Positions 37,374-47,487 of a stretch of DNA of 64,000 bases are shown piece by piece (the first letter of the stretch is position 1; each line of letters starts with the position of its first letter). The position numbers were made by a program, and so were the translations under genes. The notes beneath the pieces are model-generated. The model was not told where the DNA came from, made no database searches, and was given only the letters and a program-made list of their open reading frames with translations. This stretch comes from Prevotella histicola JCM 15637 = DNF00424 (lineage in GTDB: Bacteria > Bacteroidota > Bacteroidia > Bacteroidales > Bacteroidaceae), in assembly GCF_000613925.1 (NCBI RefSeq), contig NZ_BAJX01000005.1, positions 62,001 through 126,000 of the forward strand, given 5' to 3'.

Positions 37374-39800
37374 TTATTTTACCACAATCTTCTTCCCATT
37401 ATGGATATAAACTCCACACTGTGAAGGCTTGCCATTGAGCCGCTGCCCAGAGAGGGTGTAATAAGCGTTATCAGCTGATATCTTCCCAAGGTCCTCATGA
37501 ACCATACTGATTCCCGTAGGTGTTGGTTTTGAAGCAGCCCTTTGTATATTGAATTTGTCTCCTTCCTTTACAGAAGAAATAGTAAAGAATGAAGTTTTGT
37601 TTATATATTCTCTGTCCACAGTTTGGCTCTGATAAGCATCAGCAACTGTTCCTCTACTGAACACAAAATTCACATAATCATCATCATTGTTGAGTGTGTA
37701 ATCCTTATAAAACCATTTCTTCCCATTAATAATTTCCGTATCAGTAACCTTATCCCCAGGCCATTGTGTATCTGCGTGCGAGCCACCCCAAGAGTGAATG
37801 TTCACATAATCATTCCATCCAACCTGCTCCGTATTCACATAAATACGAATGGTCTTTTGCTTATACACTGGTGTAAGGTTATCTATGAAGTAATGTTCTT
37901 CCTTCGGACCTTTATCCTTACCGGAATCAAAGTAAACCCCTACATAATCTTTCTCTGGAGAGACATCAAAGAAAGAAGTCTCCTTCACATTGTTCTTATC
38001 GAATGTCTGATTCTTAGAAGCCGTACCACCATCAGTTCCTGTACTAAAAACAAAGTTCACATAGTCGTCGGCAGTCTTCAGTTCGTAATCCTTATAGAAC
38101 CATTTTTTTCCATTAATAGTCTCTGTTCGGGTTACTTTTTCACCTGGCCACTGCGTCCCTGTCTGTGTTCCACCCCATGAATGGAAGTTCACATAATCGT
38201 TCCATCCCACTCTGTCTGCATTAACATAGACACGAATCGTATGCGGTTTGAAATCCTCTACCTTATAGACACGCGTCACAGATTTCCCCAATTTGCCGTT
38301 TACGACAGGTGTAACACGTAATACTGTTCTGCCTTCGGGCAATGTAACCTCCGTCCCTGGGGCTACTTTCCGACTTGAAAGATCAGGAGTGGTACCATCT
38401 GTTGTATATGCGAGCTGCACATTATTATCAACTGATACAGCATCCAATCTGACCTTCAAGTCCCTTCCCTGATATTTTCCACCAGGTAGAGAAATCCATG
38501 CTTTACTACCAAACGAAGCCACATCAGCATAGTAAACATAGTGATAACCACTGAGAATCTTCTTGTATTTGTGAGTGTCAACAGGTAAACTGTTTGCCTT
38601 TGGACCAACAACTACCAGTATCTCACCGTCGTCACCCTTCGTAGTTATTGCATAATAAGCCTTGTCTTTGGCGTATGTCTCGTAGAAGCTCTCATTATGA
38701 ATACCTGCAAACTTACGAACATCTATCATCTTCTTTATCTCTTGCGGATATCTCAAATAATGAGGAAGGAAGACACATGGTGTACCAGGCATAGCCAACA
38801 TGTAAGCATTAGCAGCCAAAGTATCCTTTTCCATGTACCCATTATTTAGGTTAATATTCTCCCCATGTTCGCCTTTGCGTATCTGCGTGTCATGATTCTC
38901 CACGTAAGTAACAATATAACGGCGATAATGAGTATCAGAAACAACGGTATTTGGTTCTCCGAGCTCCGTCCAATTATTATCATGAATAGCCTTCTCGACA
39001 GTCCTCTTAAATGGAAAATCGAAGACTCCACTGTACCATTCTGTATTTTCAATCCACTTCTTCATCTCAGGGATATCATAAGTCCAGACCTCTCCCACTG
39101 AGTATTTCGCATTTGCAGCAGAGTTATAGTCCTTGAAATGATATCCTGCAAAACCCTTTGCCATATCATAACGGAAGCCGACATACCCAAGATCATCTAT
39201 CAACATCCTCTCATACGCCTTCACAATTTTCTGCACATTCTCACTCTTATGGTCAAGATCGCGCATACCACCCCAGTCATCACCCTCGTCATTGTTTTTA
39301 CTTAGTTGCACATTCTGCTCCCTTGCTGCATCTTCGCAAGAGTTACGATTCTTCACACCATCATCTGCACAGATATCGGTTGACCGGAACTGATAGGTTA
39401 CACCATTATATGTTTCCGGGGGGAAGAGAAACCATCCAACTGTCTCATGATGGTTGATCACAACATCAGCTATCGTCCCGATACCTCTTTGTTTGAAGGT
39501 TTTGATCATGTTTTTCAGTTCATCTCTCGTACCGAAAGACGAATGCTGATTGAAATAATACAGAGGATTGTAACCCATAGACGGGATAGAACCACCCTTA
39601 CCGCTTTGTGGTACCCATACCAGATTGAAGTAATCGGCGAAATCATCCGCCATTTTCTCTAAGTTTGTCCATTGTGTCTCCTGAAAAGAATCCCAATAGA
39701 ACCCTTGCAACATGACACTATGATCATGTCCTGGCCATCCCTGTGCCATAGAACATAAGGATAGCAAAAAAGCAAATGTACTTGCTAAAAATCGTTTCAT
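37374..39800 (-). CDS. Secreted alpha-amylase (GH13) with two starch-binding domains
   Basis: The 808-aa enzyme has signal peptide ending SMAQ and a GH13 barrel. Catalytic residues are Asp212 in GFRYDMAKG (nucleophile), Glu237 in YSVGEVWTY (acid/base) and Asp304 in VENHDTQ. After a C-terminal barrel domain and a linker domain come two closely similar modules at about residues 520-610 and 648-740, each starting TIR[VI]YVN and containing VGWNDYVN, SWGG and KKWFYKDY; they look like CBM26-type starch-binding domains. The end (YYTLSGQRLN, then GVYIHNGKKIVVK) resembles a type IX sorting tail. There is no lipobox, unlike SusG of B. thetaiotaomicron. It lies downstream of susF and probably has its own promoter. 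Confidence 0.92.
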   Translation of the reverse strand: MKRFLASTFAFLLSLCSMAQGWPGHDHSVMLQGFYWDSFQETQWTNLEKMADDFADYFNLVWVPQSGKGGSIPSMGYNPLYYFNQHSSFGTRDELKNMIKTFKQRGIGTIADVVINHHETVGWFLFPPETYNGVTYQFRSTDICADDGVKNRNSCEDAAREQNVQLSKNNDEGDDWGGMRDLDHKSENVQKIVKAYERMLIDDLGYVGFRYDMAKGFAGYHFKDYNSAANAKYSVGEVWTYDIPEMKKWIENTEWYSGVFDFPFKRTVEKAIHDNNWTELGEPNTVVSDTHYRRYIVTYVENHDTQIRKGEHGENINLNNGYMEKDTLAANAYMLAMPGTPCVFLPHYLRYPQEIKKMIDVRKFAGIHNESFYETYAKDKAYYAITTKGDDGEILVVVGPKANSLPVDTHKYKKILSGYHYVYYADVASFGSKAWISLPGGKYQGRDLKVRLDAVSVDNNVQLAYTTDGTTPDLSSRKVAPGTEVTLPEGRTVLRVTPVVNGKLGKSVTRVYKVEDFKPHTIRVYVNADRVGWNDYVNFHSWGGTQTGTQWPGEKVTRTETINGKKWFYKDYELKTADDYVNFVFSTGTDGGTASKNQTFDKNNVKETSFFDVSPEKDYVGVYFDSGKDKGPKEEHYFIDNLTPVYKQKTIRIYVNTEQVGWNDYVNIHSWGGSHADTQWPGDKVTDTEIINGKKWFYKDYTLNNDDDYVNFVFSRGTVADAYQSQTVDREYINKTSFFTISSVKEGDKFNIQRAASKPTPTGISMVHEDLGKISADNAYYTLSGQRLNGKPSQCGVYIHNGKKIVVK

Positions 39801-39941
39801 ATAGATTTAGTTTATTTGTCTCCGTCAACAAATTGACGAGAGAGAAAGTATTTATAAAATGGTGATTAGCGAAGATTGTTGTAGCTATCATAGTGATAGA
39901 TTTTCATCATACACAATCAATAATCGTCATGATTACCCCTG

Positions 39942-39949
39942 CAAAGATA
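39942..39949 (-). promoter_or_regulatory. Possible -7 box of the alpha-amylase gene
   Basis: On the minus strand this reads TATCTTTG, matching TAnnTTTG, about 140 nt before the start codon. A weak hairpin, GGGTGTA / TACACCC (40029-40058), lies between it and the end of susF. Together they suggest a separate amylase transcript. Confidence 0.45.
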
Positions 39950-40086
39950 CTAAATTATTCTATATAAGAAAGCATAACTCACAAACTTTCTATAAAATAC
40001 GCACATTAACTCAGAGCGGAACAAGAAAGGGTGTACTGACAACAATGCCAATACACCCGACGTCATACAATGATCAATTCAGAGTC

Positions 40087-41094
40087 TTATGGAACTATCT
40101 CCATTGTGCAATGCGACTTTGTATCACACAAGAGATAGAGTTTAATGTTATATTTGCCTGCTGTAACATTGATGTTACCACCCTTAAAGGTGATATTATC
40201 CAATGAACCGCCCCAGTCTAACACCCAATCACTGTTAGCACGGAACTTCAATTCGCCTGTCGTCAAGGTGATATTATCTATCTCCCAACACTTTTGAGCA
40301 GCATTATAGGTCATAGCTACGTCAGAGTTCCACCCATTAGGAGAGGCTGAACCGATGACACCCACACTGCTGATGGGTGTGTAAGTAATCGCTTGTGTGG
40401 TAAGATCAAGGTCCACCTTATAGAATCCAGCAGGGTCTGTCAGTACGATATTGGCACCTTTCTCTACCAAGTTCTGTCCATAATCAGTACCATTCCAGTC
40501 CTGCTGGGTCGCGAACTTAAAGCCGTTCTGATTAAGATACATGAATCCAGTATATTTTCCGTCTGCCAATGGGCTATAAAGTGGATTGCTAAATGACCAT
40601 CCATTGGCATCACCTGACATGTAAAGATACTGTGTGAAGGCTGGTGCAACACAGGTAACACTTGCCGTCGTACTCTGTGACAAGCTGAATCCTTCACCAC
40701 GTTGCAGCTTAATTTTGTTCGTAACGGCAACGGCAACCTTATGCAAGTCACCATTCTTACCATAGAGATTCTCCACTGCTGCAACGAGTTCTGTACTCTT
40801 TACCCGTCCTGTCTCACTCGCATTCAGTGATACAGTCTTGTTATTATTAGAAAGGACAGCCGTCAGCGACTGGGTTGAGACAGCGTTATCAGACTCTACC
40901 GTTGGGACAAACAGCTGCACAGAATCAGCCGTTACTGTATTGAAGTCAATGGCGGGGGCTTCTGCAACAGTGAACTTTACTTCCTTCGCCACCTCCTCAC
41001 CATTCGCCTGTGGGCGTGTCCATTCTTGATATTCATCGCTACCGCAAGCAGTGATAAGCAATGCGGTACTTGCCATGATTAGTAACTTCTTCAT
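40087..41094 (-). CDS. susF: SusF/SusE-type starch-binding lipoprotein
   Basis: The 335-aa lipoprotein starts at MKKLLIMAST (start chosen for the signal sequence; a frame opening 12 codons upstream adds an unlikely leader). Lipobox ITAC follows near residue 17. The N-terminal Ig-like domain includes VSLNAS-type strands, and two CBM-like repeats carry LYMSGDANGWSFSNPLYSPL and VGVIGSASPNGWNSDVAMTY, each with a Trp expected to stack on glucose rings. Such proteins sit on the cell surface and hold starch. It follows susE by 85 bp. Whether it is called SusE or SusF rests on gene order. Confidence 0.85.
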   Translation of the reverse strand: MKKLLIMASTALLITACGSDEYQEWTRPQANGEEVAKEVKFTVAEAPAIDFNTVTADSVQLFVPTVESDNAVSTQSLTAVLSNNNKTVSLNASETGRVKSTELVAAVENLYGKNGDLHKVAVAVTNKIKLQRGEGFSLSQSTTASVTCVAPAFTQYLYMSGDANGWSFSNPLYSPLADGKYTGFMYLNQNGFKFATQQDWNGTDYGQNLVEKGANIVLTDPAGFYKVDLDLTTQAITYTPISSVGVIGSASPNGWNSDVAMTYNAAQKCWEIDNITLTTGELKFRANSDWVLDWGGSLDNITFKGGNINVTAGKYNIKLYLLCDTKSHCTMEIVP

Positions 41095-41179
41095 TGTTTT
41101 AGTTCTTATTATGTGATGAGCATGTGCCACAAGGCTTACACTTCACGTGGCACACGCTCTCTAATCATCATTTTCTCTC

Positions 41180-42361
41180 TTATTGTTTTACGAAGGAATA
41201 CTGTCCCGTAATATCATTGAAGTAAACGGTATAAGTCCCTTTCTGGTTATGGATGTTCTGTCCGCCCTTGGTGGCTACACCATATGGGAATGCTTCTGCT
41301 CCCCAGCTGACATCCCATGTACCATTAGCAGCAAACTTACAGCCCTCACCGTCAGCACCAGTTGACTTCTCTGCAAAGGTTACAGTAGCTTTCCAGTCGT
41401 GATTCTCAACAACCGATGTCTCAGCTGTCATTGGTGTTCCACCTGCAACAGTCCAGCCATCATGCTTACCAGGCAATGCCATTGAAGTATAAACAGTAGG
41501 TGCAGTACCCGTGTAAGGAACAATCTTTAGTTTAAGATTCTTTGTATCAAACGTAATGGTATAGTAACCTGCTGTTGGAGCTTTGATATCTGAAGATCCG
41601 CCATCATTATATACGAAGTCACCGAAGCTTGCTCCTTGACCAACCTGACCGTCATCCCAGCTTGCTGGGTTCTTCTTCAACTTAAAGCCTGCTGTTGACA
41701 GGTAACCAGTCCAAGAGATGACACCTTTACCCGTCTTTTTGTCATATTCCTGACCTTCCATTGGCAACAAAGGAACAACCTGAGCATTGCCCCATGAGCC
41801 ATCACCGAAGCTACCTCCAACGAGATACCATGTCTCAACGGGTGCATCAGAAAGCTCAATATAATAAGGAGCCACACTCATCTTCACCGAATTAGAGTAG
41901 ATGGTGTCACCATTCAGCAAAGAATAAGCACGTGCATAGAGTGTCTGTGAAGTAGGGACATGCCCTTCTTCATAACGTTCCATCTTCTGAATTGCCGTAG
42001 CAATGTCAGCTGCATTTACCGATGTACGGCATGTTCCTGTTGGAGTACCAACAGATGCGTAATCACCACGCTCTGTATCCATATCAACAACCTGGTCAAC
42101 TGACTTTGTCCAATGGTCAGTTGTAGAGAACTGCATACCGTATTCTGCAGCTGCAGGGAAGCCGTATTCTGGCTGAGACCACGTGAAATTCAGAGTCCCA
42201 GAGGTCTTCAAATCAACCGTCTGTGCAGCATAAGCAGGTGCATTCAGAACAAAACTCTTTGGTGTCTGAAGCGTAGGGTTATGCTCCAAGTCCTTGTCGC
42301 AGGCAGCGAACAACGCTACACCTGCACACAGAAGCAACGAGGATTTTATTATTGATTTCAT
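41180..42361 (-). CDS. susE: SusE-type starch-binding lipoprotein
   Basis: The 393-aa lipoprotein has lipobox LFAAC and the SusE N-terminal domain (LKTSGTLNFTWSQPEYGFPA). Two CBM-like modules follow: ETWYLVGGSFGDGSWGNAQV with GFKLKKNPASWDDG, and SMALPGKHDGWTVAGGTPMT with CKFAANGTWDVSWG. It is exposed on the surface and binds starch for the SusC/SusD importer. It lies 126 bp after susD and 85 bp before susF, within one probable transcript. Confidence 0.88.
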   Translation of the reverse strand: MKSIIKSSLLLCAGVALFAACDKDLEHNPTLQTPKSFVLNAPAYAAQTVDLKTSGTLNFTWSQPEYGFPAAAEYGMQFSTTDHWTKSVDQVVDMDTERGDYASVGTPTGTCRTSVNAADIATAIQKMERYEEGHVPTSQTLYARAYSLLNGDTIYSNSVKMSVAPYYIELSDAPVETWYLVGGSFGDGSWGNAQVVPLLPMEGQEYDKKTGKGVISWTGYLSTAGFKLKKNPASWDDGQVGQGASFGDFVYNDGGSSDIKAPTAGYYTITFDTKNLKLKIVPYTGTAPTVYTSMALPGKHDGWTVAGGTPMTAETSVVENHDWKATVTFAEKSTGADGEGCKFAANGTWDVSWGAEAFPYGVATKGGQNIHNQKGTYTVYFNDITGQYSFVKQ

Positions 42362-42487
42362 ATTTATTGTTCTTTTATAGTTATATTCTATTGATCTGTC
42401 TTACCTGTTCACAATGGCCAACAGTCCAGATGCTTATTCTAAAAGAATCCGTCATAAGATTCTGATGACCATTGCAAACGATCTCAA

Positions 42488-44119
42488 TTAATAGCCAGGG
42501 TTCTGCTTTAGTTTATCATTAGCTGTCAAATCACTTGCTGGAATAGGGAACAAGTTTAGGTGAGCGTCAACGTTACGCCCTACTTTCACACCGCCTTTCC
42601 AGCTCCAGTTATAATTAACATTCCCACCAAAGTAGCCGAAACGGATAAGGGTTGTACGACGCAAGCCCTCAAAATAGAACTCACGACTCCACTCATCACA
42701 GATCTGAGGAAGAGAGTAAGCACTGCGAGTGGTAGCATGTGCACGCTTACGGAGGTCGTTGATATACTGTGCACCATCAGCAGTTGTCGTCCCGCCGTTC
42801 ATACGTGCATCAGCTTCAGCATACATCAGATAAGCCTCTGCAGCCCGCATAAGGAAGAAATCAGTATCAGGGAACATCGAATCATGTCCTGCTGAGCCAT
42901 CAGTCTTAAAGTTAGTGAACTTACAAACGGCAAAACCATTGGTAAACACCTTCACATCAGCTTCATCATTACCATTATCAACGTTTCTGCCTTCACCATC
43001 AAAGAGTGCACGATCATCATTAGCAGCAGCAGGCATAGCATATGCACCGATGTTTGGAGCATTGTTATTAGGGAAGAACTTCTGTACTAATTCTGGACGC
43101 ATACGGTTACCAGCCCATCCAGCAGTGGTATTGTTACCCTTTGTTGTAGCATCCTTTATGTGCTCACTATTATCATTCGAACCAGCCATAAGGTAAAGTG
43201 TTGAACCATAAGAAGTGGTCATTTTGCCATCTAGGAGGATTGGGAATACAGCCTCAACAGAAGCTCCACTCTCACCATTGTCGCCCATAAAGAGCTGTTG
43301 ATAGGCACTCCACTGTCCTTTCTTGGTTGTGTAAAGCTTGTAAGGAGAGTCAATAACCTTCTTTGCATATACCTTAGCATCAGCCCAATCAGGTGTACCT
43401 GTGTATACCTCAGCGTTCAAATAGAGACGAGCTAAGAGCATCCATGCAGCAGCCTTATCAACACGACCGTATCCAGAAGTAGCTGATGTCTTTGGTTGAG
43501 GATCGCTCAATTTTGGTTCAACATTGGTTTTCAGCTCGTCAACAAGCCACTTATAGAGGTCAGCACGCTTGATACGATCAGCTTTATCAGATGATACTAC
43601 TGTCGTAAATGGCACGTTACCGAACTCATCCAATAGGTAATAATAGTTCAAAGCGCGGAGGAATCGAGCCTCAGCTGACATTGTTTCGTTATAATCGCCG
43701 TAGTCTTTAAGATACTGATTACAGTAAGAAATACCAGCATAAAGACGGTTATAGAAACCCTTCAACATAGGGTGTGAAGCATCGTAAGTAATGAAATTGA
43801 AATTGAGGATTCCCTCATCACCTCCCCAAGCACAGATGGCTTCATCGGTTGGAAGCTCCTGTGTATTGAACAACTGGCGAATATAACCACTCGTACCACC
43901 ATCAATACCGTCGACATCACTATCTCCATTGGCTCCTCCATTACCAGCCATTGCTATGATAGCATAACACTTATTCAAAACACTTTCTGCCTTTGTGTTT
44001 ACCTTTGTCTTAAGGTTTGGATCAATTGGATTAACATCCAAATCGGCAGTACAAGAGGTTAGTCCTACAGACAGCATAAAGGCTGCAGCAGAGAATATAT
44101 ATTTTATGTTAGAATTCAT
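42488..44119 (-). CDS. susD: SusD-type starch-binding lipoprotein
   Basis: The 543-aa lipoprotein caps the starch importer SusC. Lipobox GLTSC is followed by TADLDVNPIDPNL. The family pattern is present: FLRALNYYYLLDEFGNVPFT, AAAWMLLARLYLNAEVYTG, FFLMRAAEAYLMYAEADAR, and YINDLRKRAHATT, ending at KLKQNPGY. It begins 21 bp after susC ends. The starch assignment comes from the neighbouring amylase, pullulanase and glucanotransferase. Confidence 0.94.
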   Translation of the reverse strand: MNSNIKYIFSAAAFMLSVGLTSCTADLDVNPIDPNLKTKVNTKAESVLNKCYAIIAMAGNGGANGDSDVDGIDGGTSGYIRQLFNTQELPTDEAICAWGGDEGILNFNFITYDASHPMLKGFYNRLYAGISYCNQYLKDYGDYNETMSAEARFLRALNYYYLLDEFGNVPFTTVVSSDKADRIKRADLYKWLVDELKTNVEPKLSDPQPKTSATSGYGRVDKAAAWMLLARLYLNAEVYTGTPDWADAKVYAKKVIDSPYKLYTTKKGQWSAYQQLFMGDNGESGASVEAVFPILLDGKMTTSYGSTLYLMAGSNDNSEHIKDATTKGNNTTAGWAGNRMRPELVQKFFPNNNAPNIGAYAMPAAANDDRALFDGEGRNVDNGNDEADVKVFTNGFAVCKFTNFKTDGSAGHDSMFPDTDFFLMRAAEAYLMYAEADARMNGGTTTADGAQYINDLRKRAHATTRSAYSLPQICDEWSREFYFEGLRRTTLIRFGYFGGNVNYNWSWKGGVKVGRNVDAHLNLFPIPASDLTANDKLKQNPGY

Positions 44120-44140
44120 TGTCTTTATCCTTTTAAAAAA

Positions 44141-47100
44141 TTAGAAGTTTAAGTTCAAACCCAGAATAAAGGAGATTGGACGTGGATAGAGATTATTGTC
44201 AATACCATTGAACACCTCTGGGTCAAGTCCCTTATACTTAGTAATACAGAACACATTATTTACCGTTCCATAAACGCGACCAGAGATTCCATTCCATGTC
44301 CCCTGCTTGAGGAGGTTAGCGAAGCTGTAACCAAGAGTGATATTATCCAGCTTTAAGAATGACGCATTCTGTACCCAATAGTCAGTCTGTATTGACTTTG
44401 TTTCTGTTGAAAGCCAGTTGTCTGCTAAGACTTCTGTTGGACGGTTTACAAGATACTTGCTCTTAGAGAATAATTCAGAATTTGACATATTTGCAGTACT
44501 TGCGAAAGCATCATTGTAAACATAGTTACCAATACTTGCACGGAGAGCAAAGCCTAAATCCCAACTGTGATATTCAAAACGAGAAGCAAATCCCATGGTA
44601 ACAGGGGCAGCTGGTGCCTTATAATAGTACTTGTCAGCATCTGTAATCTTACCATCACCATTGCGATCTACAACGACTCCCTCAATAGGTTTACCATTTT
44701 TATCATATACCTGTTGGAAAACATGGAAAGAGTTGACGGTATTACCTACATGCTGTGCCTGAATGTTACCACCGGTTCCAGCTGAGATACCACCAGTTGG
44801 AACGAAGTAGTCTGCATCATTGCCACCATTGAGGTTGGTAATCTTATTATAATTATAGGTGAAATTGTAATCCATTGTCCAGTTGAAGTCCTTTGTATTT
44901 ATCGCTAACCAATGGATACTTGCCTCTACACCAGTGTTATACATAGAACCAATGTTACTCATCACCTGGTTACGGAAGTTAGACCCAGCTGATACAGTAG
45001 CACTGTTCAACAGATCATTCGTCTTACGATAATACCAATCAATTGTACCACTAAGACGTTGTTTGAGGATTCCCCAATCAAGTCCAACGTTATATGAAGT
45101 TGTAGTTTCCCACTTCAGACTTGGATCGTACGCCTTTGGTCGGGCTAAAGTACCATCACCATATACAGGATAATAAGAGTCGACACCCGTATTCATCTCA
45201 TATACAGCAAAGTAATTGTAGTCACCGATACCTTCTTGTTGTCCTGTCATACCCCAGCTAAGACGAAGTTTCAAGTCAGACAACCAATTTATTTTCTTAA
45301 ACATGTTCTCTTCATTCATACGCCATGCAAAAGCAAATGAAGGGAACACAGCCCAATGATCTCTGAAACGAGAAGAACCATCATCACGTACAGTGGCTGT
45401 TACCATGTAACGACCATCCATTAATGACCAGTTAGCACGACCAAAGAATGATACAAGATAGTTCTCTGTTGCGAAATCATACTTTGTACGATTACGCTCT
45501 TTACCAGCAATTGAAGCATCCGCATTCGTCTTAGGGAAGTAGCTCCAATAAGAGTTATGTGTGTTATGCCAGAAGTGTGCCCACTCATAACCAGCCATTA
45601 TGTCAAAGTGATTCTTTGCTTTATCATTAAAGTCATGGTAGTATTGTGCATAAGCCGAGAGTTGCATATTACGTTTCAATTGTGATTCCCATCCATATGA
45701 ACCGTAATAAATAGCTTGTGGAGAAGCTGGGTCAACGTCAGTGAGCTGGCGTCCTTTGGCAATATCAATACCAGCAGTAACATGCAAACGCAGGTCTTCA
45801 AAACCATGAACCTTATAGTCTATATCAGCACTACCAAGGAAATCACGGCTGATAGCACGGTCGTTTTTCAAATTAAGAATGGATACAGGATTCTTGGTAG
45901 CCAAGGAATAATAGGTTGTAGGCCATGTTGGGTCATTGAGAGCAGTTCCACCATCCAACCATTGATAGTATCCTGCGAAGTTATCAAAGCCTGAAGCATA
46001 TACCGGTTGGGTTGGATCGAACTGACGAGCAGCCTTGATAGCTTCACCATCAGCATAACGGTTCTTTGTCCACATGCCCTTACCATTCAAAGTAATGTTC
46101 AAATGATTATTCAAGAGAGAAGGGCTTAAGGTGACTGCACCAGTGAAACGTTCGAAGTTAGAAGTCTTGATTATACCCTGCTGATTCGTATAACCAGCAC
46201 TTACACGATAAGGTAACCAATTGGCTGCTTGACCTGATACAGAAACATTATGATCATGACTGAAAGCCGTACGGAAGATCTCATTCTGCCAATTAGTATT
46301 TGCTTTACCCAAACGTGCATAAGCTGTTGGAACTTGATTGCCATTAGAATCAATAGTGAACATAGCTGTTCCAAACTTATCTGTTATCAATTTACGATAC
46401 TCATCAGCTGACAGTACGTCGAGATTCTTTGACTTTGTACTAACGGTAAAGCTACCATTATAAGATATTTGTGTCCCACGGCGTCCCTTCTTTGTCGTAA
46501 TAATGATAACACCATTTGAACCACGAGAACCGTAGATGGCTGTTGCCGAAGCATCTTTCAGTACGTTAAAAGACTCAATATCCTGTGGATTAACAAGAGA
46601 CAGAGGGTTGGTTACACCCTTAATACCCGTCTGATCCATTGCCACACCATCAATAACAATCAATGGATTATTAGAAGCATTCAAAGAAGAGCCACCACGA
46701 ATACGGATTGTGGAGCCAGCGCCTGGAGTACCACCATCGCTTGTGACGCTCACACCAGCAACTTTACCAGAAAGCATATCTTGCGCATTAACAACGAGGC
46801 CTTTGTTCTTACTATCAGGCTTCAGAGCTGTTACAGATCCTGTAAGGTCACTTTTCTTCACAGCTCCATAACCAATAACAACCACCTCATTCATCTGTTG
46901 TGCTTGGTCATCTTTAAGTATAACAACCATACCATTAGCTGCTGCCACTTGTTGTTTTTGATAACCAATGTAAGAAATCGTCAAAGGTGCACCTGGCTGT
47001 ACATTGACAGTAAAGTTACCATCAAGGTCAGTTACAGTGCCATTGGATGTTCCGTTGATAAGAACCGAAGCACCAATGACTGGTTCACCGGCTGCATCCT

Positions 47101-47209
47101 TCACGTGTCCAGTAATAGTAGACTGTGCAAAGGAATAGACTGAAAGGAATAGACTAATGAATAAAGTCAGCATCCTAACAGGAAATTTACATTTAACCTG
47201 CTTCATCAC
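44141..47209 (-). CDS. susC: SusC-type TonB-dependent starch oligosaccharide importer
   Basis: The 1022-aa outer-membrane receptor has a signal peptide (LFISLFLSVYSFAQ), a carboxypeptidase-like domain (STITGHVKDAAGEPVIGASV), a TonB box region (QQMNEVVVIGYG), and a plug with IRIRGGSSLNASNNPLIVID and the KDASATAIYGSRGSNGVIII motif. A 22-strand-type barrel ends in the aromatic LGLNLNF required for barrel assembly. It is intact, unlike the GH43-locus SusC. It heads the leftward starch operon, transcribed away from the LacI-type regulator. Confidence 0.95.
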   Translation of the reverse strand: MMKQVKCKFPVRMLTLFISLFLSVYSFAQSTITGHVKDAAGEPVIGASVLINGTSNGTVTDLDGNFTVNVQPGAPLTISYIGYQKQQVAAANGMVVILKDDQAQQMNEVVVIGYGAVKKSDLTGSVTALKPDSKNKGLVVNAQDMLSGKVAGVSVTSDGGTPGAGSTIRIRGGSSLNASNNPLIVIDGVAMDQTGIKGVTNPLSLVNPQDIESFNVLKDASATAIYGSRGSNGVIIITTKKGRRGTQISYNGSFTVSTKSKNLDVLSADEYRKLITDKFGTAMFTIDSNGNQVPTAYARLGKANTNWQNEIFRTAFSHDHNVSVSGQAANWLPYRVSAGYTNQQGIIKTSNFERFTGAVTLSPSLLNNHLNITLNGKGMWTKNRYADGEAIKAARQFDPTQPVYASGFDNFAGYYQWLDGGTALNDPTWPTTYYSLATKNPVSILNLKNDRAISRDFLGSADIDYKVHGFEDLRLHVTAGIDIAKGRQLTDVDPASPQAIYYGSYGWESQLKRNMQLSAYAQYYHDFNDKAKNHFDIMAGYEWAHFWHNTHNSYWSYFPKTNADASIAGKERNRTKYDFATENYLVSFFGRANWSLMDGRYMVTATVRDDGSSRFRDHWAVFPSFAFAWRMNEENMFKKINWLSDLKLRLSWGMTGQQEGIGDYNYFAVYEMNTGVDSYYPVYGDGTLARPKAYDPSLKWETTTSYNVGLDWGILKQRLSGTIDWYYRKTNDLLNSATVSAGSNFRNQVMSNIGSMYNTGVEASIHWLAINTKDFNWTMDYNFTYNYNKITNLNGGNDADYFVPTGGISAGTGGNIQAQHVGNTVNSFHVFQQVYDKNGKPIEGVVVDRNGDGKITDADKYYYKAPAAPVTMGFASRFEYHSWDLGFALRASIGNYVYNDAFASTANMSNSELFSKSKYLVNRPTEVLADNWLSTETKSIQTDYWVQNASFLKLDNITLGYSFANLLKQGTWNGISGRVYGTVNNVFCITKYKGLDPEVFNGIDNNLYPRPISFILGLNLNF

Positions 47210-47303
47210 TGTTTAATTAAAGTTATTTATAAAATAATAAAATTGTTGTCGTTTAGTTACATTACAGACTGACTTACAGTCACATTATAGGTTTTGTCGG
47301 ATG

Positions 47304-47311
47304 CAAAGATA
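47304..47311 (-). promoter_or_regulatory. Probable -7 box of the starch sus operon
   Basis: On the minus strand this reads TATCTTTG (TAnnTTTG), about 95 nt upstream of the susC start. No TTTG is seen at -33; the LacI-type operator lies about 57 bp upstream. Confidence 0.55.
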
Positions 47312-47367
47312 ATTGAGGGCAAAGTGATTTCACACTTTTTTCTCTTTGAAAGTATAATTTAGCAAGC

Positions 47368-47379
47368 GCAAACGTTTGC
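47368..47379. promoter_or_regulatory. LacI-family operator between the divergent starch operons
   Basis: GCAAACGTTTGC is a perfect 12-bp palindrome with the central CG typical of LacI-family operators. It lies between the susC promoter (47304) and the regulator promoter (47437), so one site could control both directions. I saw no second perfect copy in the other intergenic regions of the locus. Confidence 0.7.
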
Positions 47380-47436
47380 ACAGATTGTTGCGTAACAAAT
47401 AAATTGATATAAGTCAAATATTTCATAGAAAATGTG

Positions 47437-47444
47437 TATATTTG
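47437..47444 (+). promoter_or_regulatory. Probable -7 box of the LacI-type regulator gene
   Basis: TATATTTG matches TAnnTTTG, 43 nt upstream of the chosen ATG at 47488. The longer reading frame that opens at 47434 would overlap this box, which supports the later start. Confidence 0.6.
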
Positions 47445-47487
47445 CGTAACGAAATCACGAGACTGCATTAAGATAAAAAACAAATTA

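Noticed and set aside
37623-38180. 185-codon open frame on the plus strand
   Set aside because: It is antisense to the duplicated binding modules of the amylase and has no start context or domain.
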